This document shows, piece after piece, positions 54,681 through 61,969 of a stretch of DNA of 64,000 nt; within the stretch, counting starts at the first letter, position 1, and the number at the start of each line of letters is the position of its first letter. This stretch comes from an uncultured Opitutia bacterium (lineage in GTDB: Bacteria > Verrucomicrobiota > Verrucomicrobiia > Opitutales > Opitutaceae). The stretch lies in NCBI GenBank assembly GCA_903825285.1, contig CAIJZY010000017.1:124001-188000 (forward strand). Direction: 5' to 3'. A program made the position numbers and the translations under genes. The notes beneath the pieces were generated by a model, which was not told where the DNA came from, searched no databases, and saw nothing but the letters and a program-made list of their open reading frames with translations.

Positions 54681-55286
54681 TCAGGCGGCCTGGCGCCGGA
54701 TGACGCCGACGACCACGCCCTGCGACTCGAGGCGCGCGGGCACGATGTCGGCGTAGCGCGGGTTCGCGGCGCGGAGCAGGGTGCGGCCCTTTTCGCGGAG
54801 ATAGGTCTTCAGTGTGGTGGTGGTCTCGTCCACCAGCGCGGCGACGATCTCGCCCGGCCGGGGGTCGCGGCGCACGAGCGCGACGAGATCGCCGTCGAGG
54901 ATGTGGGCTCCGATCATCGAGTCGCCGGTCACGCGGAGAAACCACAGCTGGCCCGGCCGGACGCGCCGGAGGCCGAAGATCGCGGGGTCAAGGGTGATCA
55001 GGTCCTCGGGCGCCTGCTCCTGCTGGGCGGGGAGGCCGGCGGGGATGGCGCCGTAGACGGGCGCGGTGAAGAGGTGGCCCTGGACCTGCGTGGCCTTGGA
55101 GCCCCACTTGCCGTCGGCCATCTTGTCCAGGTGCGACTTGCGGGCGAGGGCCTGCAGGTGCTTGTGGATCGTGGGCTGGCTGCACTGGAAGGTGCGCGCG
55201 ATCTCCCGCGTGGAGGGCGGCACGCCCTGGCTGCGCTGGTACTCGTGGACGAAGTCGAGCACCTCTTCCTGGCGTTCGGTGAGCAT
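54681..55286 (-). CDS. lexA: LexA family SOS repressor
   Basis: A 201-residue repressor/autopeptidase. The N-terminal winged helix is MLTERQEEVLDFVHEYQRSQ, GVPPSTREIA and CSQPTIHKHLQALARK. The self-cleavage site is Ala83-Gly84 in AIPAG, with the catalytic Ser123 in TGDSMIG and Lys160 in TTLKTYL. RecA-stimulated self-cleavage would relieve repression of DNA-repair genes. The recognition region reads CSQPTIHKHL and differs from Escherichia and Bacillus, so its operator is probably different too. The 135 bp between its stop and the sensor kinase start hold nothing recognisable. The gene is divergent from pfk, 133 bp away. Confidence 0.94.
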   Translation of the reverse strand: MLTERQEEVLDFVHEYQRSQGVPPSTREIARTFQCSQPTIHKHLQALARKSHLDKMADGKWGSKATQVQGHLFTAPVYGAIPAGLPAQQEQAPEDLITLDPAIFGLRRVRPGQLWFLRVTGDSMIGAHILDGDLVALVRRDPRPGEIVAALVDETTTTLKTYLREKGRTLLRAANPRYADIVPARLESQGVVVGVIRRQAA

Positions 55287-55302
55287 GGGCTGTCGGGTGA
55301 TA

Positions 55303-55320
55303 GGCTGTCATCTGATAGCC
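55303..55320. promoter_or_regulatory. Candidate LexA operator upstream of lexA
   Basis: GGCTGTCATCTGATAGCC is an 18-bp near-palindrome with two 8-base arms (seven of eight matching) around TC, centred 25 bp before the lexA start. LexA commonly represses itself, so a palindrome here is a reasonable operator. On the minus strand CTATCA also recurs 15 bases apart (55298-55303 and 55313-55318). It is not the Escherichia CTGT-N8-ACAG or Bacillus type. Confidence 0.4.
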
Positions 55321-55419
55321 GTTCGGCGGGCCCGCAAGCTCATTCCGCGCGCGCCGCACCCCAAGAAATGCGCAGCGCCGGAGGTCGACACGCGCCGGGG
55401 CGCGACGCAGACTCGGGCC

Positions 55420-56502
55420 ATGAAGACCCGCATCGGCATCCTCACGGGCGGCGGAGACTGCCCCGGTTTGAACGCGGTGATCCGCGCCGTGGTGAAGTCG
55501 GCCGCCAAGCGCGGCTGGGAAACCCTCGGCATCTACGGCGGCTTCGAGGGCCTGCTGCGGCCGACGAACACCAAGGTGCTCGACTACACCCAGATGGACG
55601 GCCTGCTGTACACCGGCGGCACGATCCTCGGCACGTCGAACAAGGGCCGGTTCTCCGCGAAGGCCGGCCACGGCGAGTCGCGGGCGATCGACCCGGCGAT
55701 CCTCGCCGAGGCGCGCGCCGGCTTCGAGGAGCTCGGCCTGCGGGCGCTCGTGGTCGTCGGCGGCGACGGCTCGCTCAGCATCGCGCAGCAGTGCCTGGAG
55801 GCCGGCATCCCCGTCGTCGGCGTGCCGAAGACCATCGACAACGACATCGAGGGCACGGTGGTCACGTTCGGCTTCGACAGCGCGGTGGCGTTCGCGACCG
55901 ACGCGCTCGACCGCCTGCGCTCGACGGCGCAGAGCCACGACCGCGTCATGGTCGGCGAGGTCATGGGCCGCTACGCCGGCTGGATCGCCGCGCATGCCGG
56001 CATCGCGGGCGGCGCCGACGCCATCCTGATCCCCGAGATTCCCTTCAGCTACGAGGCGGTCTGCAAGGTCGTGCGGGACCGCGAGGCCCTGGGCAAGCGC
56101 TTCTCGCTCGTGGTCGTGGCCGAGGGCGCGCGCGAGGCGGGCCGCGGCTATGTCACGCTCGGCGAGACCGGCGCGATCCGCGAGGCGCGGCTCGGCGGCA
56201 TCGGCGCGGTGGTGGCCGACGAGATCGGCCGCCGCACCGGCAAGGAGACGCGCGTCTGCGTGCTGGGCCACCTCCAGCGCGGCGGCGCGCCGACGACGTT
56301 CGACCGGCTGCTCTGCACGCGCTTCGGCGCGGGGGCGGTGCGGCTGATCACGGAGGAGAAGTACGGCTACATGGTCGCCCACAGCCCGCCGGACACCTCG
56401 TGCGTCCCGATCAAGCAGGCGGTCGGCCGCCTGCGCACCGTGCCGCTCGACTGCGACATCATCCGCACCGGCCGCGAGCTGGGGATCAGCTTCGGCGACT
56501 AG
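55420..56502 (+). CDS. pfkA: 6-phosphofructokinase (ATP- or PPi-dependent, group III type)
   Basis: A 360-residue phosphofructokinase phosphorylating fructose-6-phosphate in glycolysis. Visible are ILTGGGDCPGLNAVIRAVVK, the GGDGS motif at residues 114-118, PKTIDND (residues 136-142, catalytic Asp140) and VMVGEVMGRYAGWIA. Gly at the fourth position of GGDGS is ATP-like; PPi enzymes have GGDD. But Lys137 in PKTIDND is found in PPi-dependent and group III enzymes, where E. coli has Gly. ATP use is therefore likelier but not certain. The ATG at 55420 starts MKTRIGILTGGG. The 3' end overlaps the universal stress gene by 17 bp. Confidence 0.92.
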   Translation: MKTRIGILTGGGDCPGLNAVIRAVVKSAAKRGWETLGIYGGFEGLLRPTNTKVLDYTQMDGLLYTGGTILGTSNKGRFSAKAGHGESRAIDPAILAEARAGFEELGLRALVVVGGDGSLSIAQQCLEAGIPVVGVPKTIDNDIEGTVVTFGFDSAVAFATDALDRLRSTAQSHDRVMVGEVMGRYAGWIAAHAGIAGGADAILIPEIPFSYEAVCKVVRDREALGKRFSLVVVAEGAREAGRGYVTLGETGAIREARLGGIGAVVADEIGRRTGKETRVCVLGHLQRGGAPTTFDRLLCTRFGAGAVRLITEEKYGYMVAHSPPDTSCVPIKQAVGRLRTVPLDCDIIRTGRELGISFGD

Positions 56503-56950
56503 CCGGCGCGCCGGCCGTCTTGGCCGGGACGACCACCACCGGGCACGGCGCCTTCAGCAGGATGCCGTGCGTGGTGCTGCCCACGAGCAGGTCGTAGAAG
56601 GCAGTGTGGCCGTGCGAGCCGAGCACGAGGTAGTCGGCCTTGACCTGCTCGGCCTGCGCGAGGATCTCCGTGACGGGCACGCCGTTCAGCTGGACGGTCT
56701 CCACGGCGACGCCCGCCTGCTGCAGGCGCTCCGCGAGCCGGTTGAGCTGCTTGGCGGAGGCCTTCTCGCTCACGGCGGCGATCTCGCTGATGTTCTCGAG
56801 GTAGGGGGCGTACTCGCTGGTGATGATCGGGGGCTGCGAGACGTGGAGCAGCACCACGCGCCCCTCCTGCGTGCGGGCGAGGGTGGCGGCCGCGGCCACC
56901 ACCGCGTCGGTGATGCCGGAAAAATCAATCGGGGTAAGAATCGTCTTCAT
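56486..56950 (-). CDS. Universal stress protein (UspA family)
   Basis: A 154-residue single-domain USP. It opens MKTILTPIDFSGITDAVVAA, with the conserved Asp of the nucleotide pocket. The ATP-binding motif G-x2-G-x9-G-S/T is visible as GSHGHTAFYDLLVGSTTHG. The end is CPVVVVPAKTAG. It therefore probably binds ATP and takes part in stress survival. It converges on pfk with a 17-bp overlap and is divergent from the nucleoside hydrolase-like gene. Confidence 0.93.
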   Translation of the reverse strand: MKTILTPIDFSGITDAVVAAAATLARTQEGRVVLLHVSQPPIITSEYAPYLENISEIAAVSEKASAKQLNRLAERLQQAGVAVETVQLNGVPVTEILAQAEQVKADYLVLGSHGHTAFYDLLVGSTTHGILLKAPCPVVVVPAKTAGAPASRRS

Positions 56951-56966
56951 GGACGCAGTTTAGCAC

Positions 56967-56980
56967 CAAACGCCCGTTTG
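56967..56980. promoter_or_regulatory. Perfect inverted repeat upstream of the universal stress gene
   Basis: CAAACG-CC-CGTTTG has 6-bp arms and lies 17 bp before the start of the universal stress gene, in the 121-bp divergent gap to the next gene. On the minus strand TAAACT at 56958-56963 could be a -10 element. This is a candidate operator; no family can be assigned. Confidence 0.3.
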
Positions 56981-57071
56981 CGCACCGCGTCTGTTGCGGT
57001 CGGTTGGGCGGATTTTGCCCTGACATCGGGATTGCCCGGCCGCCGCAGCGGGCCTTGAGTGCGGTCACCCC

Positions 57072-58226
57072 ATGAGTTCCCTGACCCGGCGCGAGATGAT
57101 CAAGAGCACGGCGGTGGCGCTGGCCGGCACGGCGGCGTGGCGCGCGGTGGCGGCGGAGCCCCCGGCGTCCGCGGCCAGCGGACGCATTCCCCTGGTCCAT
57201 GTCGCGGACCTGTACCACCCGCCGCAGGACCCGGACGACCACATCGACCTCGCCACGGCGGCGGCGCTGCCGGAATTCGACCTGCGCGGGGTGCTGCTGG
57301 ACTGCTCGCGCAAGTTTCTCGAGCCGGCGCCGGCGGGCTGGGATGTGGCGCGGGATCCCGGCTTTGTGCCGGTGGCGCAGCTGGCCTGGCTCACCGGCCG
57401 CGCGATCCCGGTGGCGGCCGGACCGTTGGACGCGCTGCGCAGTCCCGCGGACGACGCCCGCGACCGCCCGGCGCGCGAGCAGGCGGCCATCACGCTGCTC
57501 CTCGATCTCCTCGCGCAGAGCCATGAGCCCGTGGTGCTGTTCCTGACCGGCTCGGCGCGGATCGTGACCGCGGCCTACAACCGCGATCCGGCCCTGCTGC
57601 GGGCCAAGACGCGCGCGGTCCTCCTCAACGCCGGCGCGACCGGCGGCCCGAAGCGCGAATGGAACGTGCAGCTCGACGCGGCGGCGTTCGTGGGGCTGTG
57701 GCAATCGGGCCTGCCGATCCACTGGTATCCCTGCGCGACGGAATCCGGGGCGTTCGACCCCGCGGCGGAGCGCGGCACGTTCTGGCGCGCGGCCCACGCC
57801 GACCTGTTCCGCGATCTCCCGGCGCCGCTTGCGCGCTGGTTTGCCTATGCGATCTCCGGCAGCGGCCGCGGCGACATCCTGCATGCGCTGACCGACGGGC
57901 CGAGCGGCGCGCCGGTGTGGGACCACGCCCTCGCCGGCCCGCGCAACCTCTGGTCCACCGCCTCCCTGGTGCTGGCGGCCGGGCGGCGGCTGGCCCGGAC
58001 CAAGGATGGCTGGCGCTTCCTGCCCGCCGCCGCGGTGGGTGATCAGCCGACCTGGCCCCTGCACCTCGATCCGATCAACGCCACCGTCAACGAACAAGGC
58101 GCGGTGGCCTGGCAGCTCACGTCCGCGCCCACGCCTTGCCGCCTGTTCGGCCGCCAGTCTGGCGCCGATTATGCCCGGGCGATGGCCGAGGCGCTCAACG
58201 CGCTGCTGCGGGATTTCCCCGGGTAA
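57072..58226 (+). CDS. Exported nucleoside hydrolase-like protein
   Basis: A 384-residue protein with a Tat-like leader: TRREMIKSTAVALAGTAAW, twin Arg at 6-7, hydrophobic stretch and likely cleavage after AVAAE-type residues ~28. The mature start has HVADLYHPPQDPDDHIDL, which matches the D-x-x-D-D metal site of inosine-uridine nucleoside hydrolases, in a shortened form. LLNAGATGG and HWYPCATESGAFDP follow. Similar proteins are annotated as nucleoside hydrolase-like in Planctomycetota and Verrucomicrobiota. The first Asp of DxDxxxDD is replaced, so activity on nucleosides is uncertain. Confidence 0.72.
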   Translation: MSSLTRREMIKSTAVALAGTAAWRAVAAEPPASAASGRIPLVHVADLYHPPQDPDDHIDLATAAALPEFDLRGVLLDCSRKFLEPAPAGWDVARDPGFVPVAQLAWLTGRAIPVAAGPLDALRSPADDARDRPAREQAAITLLLDLLAQSHEPVVLFLTGSARIVTAAYNRDPALLRAKTRAVLLNAGATGGPKREWNVQLDAAAFVGLWQSGLPIHWYPCATESGAFDPAAERGTFWRAAHADLFRDLPAPLARWFAYAISGSGRGDILHALTDGPSGAPVWDHALAGPRNLWSTASLVLAAGRRLARTKDGWRFLPAAAVGDQPTWPLHLDPINATVNEQGAVAWQLTSAPTPCRLFGRQSGADYARAMAEALNALLRDFPG

Positions 58227-58241
58227 GGCCGGAGCAGCGTC

Positions 58242-60473
58242 CTACGCGTCGTACAGCGCGCGCAGCTCGGCGTCGGTCCGGCGGAGGCGCAGGGCGAGCG
58301 CGCGTGCGAGGCGGGCGAAGACCTTGACCCCGACCACGGGATGCGCCCGGGACATCTCGTCGAAGCGCGCCCGGGAAATGACGAACAGGTCCGCGGCCGC
58401 CGTGGCCGTGGCGGTGGCGGAGCGCTGGCCCCGGTCGAGGAACGCGACCTCGCCGAAGAAGTTCCCGCGGCCAAACGAAGCGATGTTGTGGTAGTTGCCG
58501 CCCCGCAGTGGCAGGGTGATGCGCACCACGCCGCGGCGCACGAGGTAGAGCTCGTCCGCCGGCGCGCCGCTCTGGAAAATGACCTCGCCGGCCCGGTAGC
58601 TGCGCGCCTCGGCGCAGGAGGCCAGCGCCTCGAGCGCGTGCTCCGCGGAGAAGTCGCGGCAGAGGTCGAACTCCGCCAGCGCCAGCGGCGGCCCGTCCGC
58701 GGCGCGGTCGGGCAGCTTCTCGGCCAGCAGCCGGTCCTCGGTCCAGCGCAGCGCATCGTCGAGCGTCTCGAAGCGGCGCCCGCCCGCCGGGCCCGTCATC
58801 AGGCCGAGCTGCGTGAGATACTCCTGCAGCTCGTGCCGCGGCGGCAGGCGGCTGAAGATGAGGCACCCGCCGCGCTCGGCCAGCACGGCCTCGAACTGCT
58901 GGAAGAGGTGCACCGCGGTGTAGTCCATCGCCTGCACGCGGCGCAGGTCGAGGATCAGGTAGCGGCACGCCGCCAGGTCCGCCGCCAGCTCGGTGCGCAG
59001 CTGGTCGGTGGTGCCGAAGAACAGGCTGCCCTGCAGCTCGCACACGACCGTCTGCCCGCCGAACTCGTGCAGCACGGCCTGCTCGGCCGCGAGGTGGTGC
59101 TGGGTGGAGGAGAGGACGTTGCCGGCCGATTTGCGGCGGATGACCGACCCGTGGATCTGCTCGCGGATGAACAGGAGCATGGACAGCGCGACGCCGGCGC
59201 CCGCCGCGGCCATGAGGTTGGCGCCCACGGCGACGACCACGACGGTGGCGACCACCGCGAAGTCGAGCTGGGTCGCGCGCCACCGCAGCAGGCGGAACGA
59301 GTGCCAGTCCACCATGCGGACCGCGACGACCAGCAGGATGCCGGCGAGGGCCGCCACCGGGACCCACGCGATGAGGTTCCCGAGGAGGAGGGCGGCGACG
59401 AGCGTGAATGCGCCGGCGAGCATGCCGGACAGGCGCGTGCGGCCGCCGCTGTCGATGCTGACGAGGGTCGCGCCCATCATGCCCGCGCCCGGCATACCGC
59501 CGAGCAGCGCCGAGACGAGGTTGCCCGCGCCCTGGCCGACGAGCGTGCGGTCCGAGTTGTGCCGGCTGCGCGTGAGGGTGTCGACCACCACGCAGGTCTT
59601 CAGCGTGTCCACGGAGAGCAGGACGGAGAGGGTGAGGGCCGGGACGAGCAGCGGGCGGAGGTCCGCCAGCCGGAGGCCGGCGAGGGCCGCGCCGGCGCCG
59701 AACACGCCGCTGAAGAGCCCGCCGCCCCCGCCGCCCACCGGGCCGATCACGAGCGGATTGCCGGCCAGCCGGAGCAGCTCCGGCCGGAAGGCGCCGAGCG
59801 CGAAATAGGCCACCAGGCCCGCGAACAGGCCGAGGATGGTGGCGGGCACCGCGCGGGTGAGCTTGGGGCCGAGCAGCATGGCGGCGACGGTGGCCCCGCC
59901 GACGACGATGGCGGGCAGCTGCCACTGGGTGAAGTCGGCCAGCCCGGCGCCCGTCCCGAGAAACTTCGGGAGCTGGCTGAGGAAGATGAGCACGCCCACG
60001 CCGCTCAGGTAGCCTGAGACGACCGGGTAGGGGATGTACTTGATGAGCCGCCCGCCGCCGATGAGCCCGTAGGCCAGCTGCAGCGCGCCCGAGAGCACGG
60101 CGATCACCAGCAGCAGGACGATGATGCGGTCGGGCGCGACCGGTCCGCCGGGCGCGGCCAGCAGCCCGGCGGCGAGCGAGGCGAGCACGGCGCCGGCGGG
60201 TGCGCACGGCGCGGAGATCAGGCGCGGCGCGCCGCCGAACGCGGAGGCGATCACGCCCAGCACCACCGCGCCCACGAGCCCGGTGCGGACGCCGTAGGCC
60301 GCGTAGTCCGGGCCCAGCAGCGTGTAGACCGCCAGGCCGTAGGCGATGGACGACGGCAGCGCGACGAGCATGGCCGCGAAGCCGCCCCAGATCTCGCCGG
60401 CGAGGGGGAAGCGGGGCTGGGCCGGGGGTGGCGGCATCGGCGGCGAGCTTGGCACGGGCGGGGGCATAATCAA
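58242..60473 (-). CDS. SulP anion transporter fused to STAS and cyclic-nucleotide-binding domains
   Basis: A 743-residue fusion. Residues ~25-440 are a SulP/SLC26 transporter with a dozen helices, including YIPYPVVSGYLSGVGVLIFL and VLLSVDTLKTCVVVDTL. A STAS domain occupies ~465-560 (VVCELQGSLFFGTTDQL, LILDLRRVQAMDYTAVHLF). A CAP_ED cyclic-nucleotide-binding domain runs ~600-728 (EVIFQSGAPADELYLVRRGV, GRGNFFGEVAFLDRGQRS). The GEVAFLDRGQRSA loop keeps the glutamate and arginine of the phosphate-binding cassette, so cAMP or c-di-nucleotide binding could gate the transporter. Transported ion (sulfate, bicarbonate or other) is unknown. It starts at 60473 or at the ATG two codons on. Confidence 0.92.
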   Translation of the reverse strand: MIMPPPVPSSPPMPPPPAQPRFPLAGEIWGGFAAMLVALPSSIAYGLAVYTLLGPDYAAYGVRTGLVGAVVLGVIASAFGGAPRLISAPCAPAGAVLASLAAGLLAAPGGPVAPDRIIVLLLVIAVLSGALQLAYGLIGGGRLIKYIPYPVVSGYLSGVGVLIFLSQLPKFLGTGAGLADFTQWQLPAIVVGGATVAAMLLGPKLTRAVPATILGLFAGLVAYFALGAFRPELLRLAGNPLVIGPVGGGGGGLFSGVFGAGAALAGLRLADLRPLLVPALTLSVLLSVDTLKTCVVVDTLTRSRHNSDRTLVGQGAGNLVSALLGGMPGAGMMGATLVSIDSGGRTRLSGMLAGAFTLVAALLLGNLIAWVPVAALAGILLVVAVRMVDWHSFRLLRWRATQLDFAVVATVVVVAVGANLMAAAGAGVALSMLLFIREQIHGSVIRRKSAGNVLSSTQHHLAAEQAVLHEFGGQTVVCELQGSLFFGTTDQLRTELAADLAACRYLILDLRRVQAMDYTAVHLFQQFEAVLAERGGCLIFSRLPPRHELQEYLTQLGLMTGPAGGRRFETLDDALRWTEDRLLAEKLPDRAADGPPLALAEFDLCRDFSAEHALEALASCAEARSYRAGEVIFQSGAPADELYLVRRGVVRITLPLRGGNYHNIASFGRGNFFGEVAFLDRGQRSATATATAAADLFVISRARFDEMSRAHPVVGVKVFARLARALALRLRRTDAELRALYDA

Positions 60474-60498
60474 TCCTCGCGGATTGCCGCGTGACGGC

Positions 60499-61965
60499 TC
60501 AGAGCGCCGCGGTCAGGCGCTCGACGATGGTGCGGAGGATCTGGACGCGGGCGAATTTCTTGTCGTTGCCCGCGACGAGCGTCCAGGGCGCGAACTCCGT
60601 GCTGCACTTCGCGACCATCGTGTCCACGGCCCGCGCGTATTCCGGCCACTTCTCGCGGTTGCGCCAGTCCTCCTCGGTGATCTTGTACTGCTTGTAGGCC
60701 ACGGCCTGGCGCTCGCGGAAGCGGCGGAGCTGCTCGGCGGGGCTGAGGTGCAGCCAGAACTTGTGCACGATCACGCCGTGCTCGGCGAGCTGCTCCTCGA
60801 AGTCGACGATCTCGCCGTAGGCGCGGCCCCACTGCTCGGGCGTGGCAAAGCCCTCGACGCGCTCGACCAGGACGCGGCCGTACCAGGAGCGGTCGAAGAG
60901 CGTGGCCTGGCCGGCCCGCGGCAGGTGGCGCCAGAAGCGCCACAGGTAGTGCTGCGCGCGCTCCTCGTCGGTCGGCGCCGCGATGCCCACCACCTGGTAG
61001 AGTCGTGGGTCCATCGCCTGCGTCACGCGCCGGATCGCGCTGCCCTTGCCGGCGGCGTCCCAGCCCTCGAAGACGAGCACCATGGAGCGGCGCTGCTCGT
61101 GCAGCGCCCACGCGAGCTTGGCGAGCCGGCCCTGCTCCCGGGCGAGGGCCTTCTCGTACTCGCGCTCGGTGAGCTTCCGGGTGAGATCCACCTTCGCGAG
61201 CACCGAGGAGGCGGACGGCGCGGGGGCCGCGGACGCGGCGCGGACCGGCGCGGACGGCGGCGGCGGCGCGGCCGTGAGCCGCGCGGTGAGGGCGTCGAGG
61301 AGGACCTGACCCGCGGTGAGCTCCCGGAAGCGGCGGTCCGTCGCCTCGATCAGGTGCCACGGCGCGGCGGGCGTGTCGGTGCGCCGCAGGGCGCGGCCGG
61401 AGACCTTGATGAAGCGGTCGTAGAGCTTGAAGTGCTTCCAGTCGTCGGGCGCGAGGCGGCCGTCGCGCTCGAGCTGCCGCAGCCGCTCCTTCTGCCCGGC
61501 TTTCGGCAGGTGGAGCCAGAGCTTCACGATCAGCGCGCCCTCGGCGGACAGCATCTGCTCGAAGGCGACGATGCGGTCGAGGGCCGTGTCGAACCGGCTC
61601 GCCTTGGTCTCGTGGCGGACGCGCCGCAGGATCGGCTCGGTGTACCAGGAGCCGAAGCAGATCGCCATCCGGCCGCGGGCCGGCAGCGCGCGCCAGAAGC
61701 GCCAGTACGGCGGGCGCTCGCGCTCCTCGTCGCTCGGGTTCCAGAACGCGTGCGTGCTCACGCCGCGGGGGTCGAGCCACTCGTTGAGCCGGTGGACCAG
61801 CTCGCCCTTGCCGGCGCCGTCGGCGCCGGAGACGATGACGATCACCGGGAATTTTCGCGTGCGGAGCTCGAAGTGCGCCTGGAGCAGCCGGGTGCGCAGC
61901 TTCGGTGCCGCGGTCTCGTAGCGGGCCGGGGTGATGGTGCGGCCGAGTTCGGCAGCAGCAAACAT
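60499..61965 (-). CDS. pap: Two-domain PPK2-type polyphosphate:AMP phosphotransferase
   Basis: A 488-residue protein with two consecutive PPK2 domains, the arrangement of class II PPK2 (PAP) enzymes that phosphorylate AMP to ADP with polyphosphate. Domain 1 has Walker A VSGADGAGKGELVHRLNEWL; domain 2, from about residue 260, has FEGWDAAGKGSAIRRVTQAM. Walker B/lid residues are in FGSWYTEPILRRV and FDRSWYGRVLVERVEG. An alanine/proline-rich linker separates them (~residues 232-258). In such proteins the C-terminal domain is normally catalytic. It follows a double adenylate kinase by 4 bp, so the two are one unit. Confidence 0.92.
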   Translation of the reverse strand: MFAAAELGRTITPARYETAAPKLRTRLLQAHFELRTRKFPVIVIVSGADGAGKGELVHRLNEWLDPRGVSTHAFWNPSDEERERPPYWRFWRALPARGRMAICFGSWYTEPILRRVRHETKASRFDTALDRIVAFEQMLSAEGALIVKLWLHLPKAGQKERLRQLERDGRLAPDDWKHFKLYDRFIKVSGRALRRTDTPAAPWHLIEATDRRFRELTAGQVLLDALTARLTAAPPPPSAPVRAASAAPAPSASSVLAKVDLTRKLTEREYEKALAREQGRLAKLAWALHEQRRSMVLVFEGWDAAGKGSAIRRVTQAMDPRLYQVVGIAAPTDEERAQHYLWRFWRHLPRAGQATLFDRSWYGRVLVERVEGFATPEQWGRAYGEIVDFEEQLAEHGVIVHKFWLHLSPAEQLRRFRERQAVAYKQYKITEEDWRNREKWPEYARAVDTMVAKCSTEFAPWTLVAGNDKKFARVQILRTIVERLTAAL

Positions 61966-61969
61966 GGGA

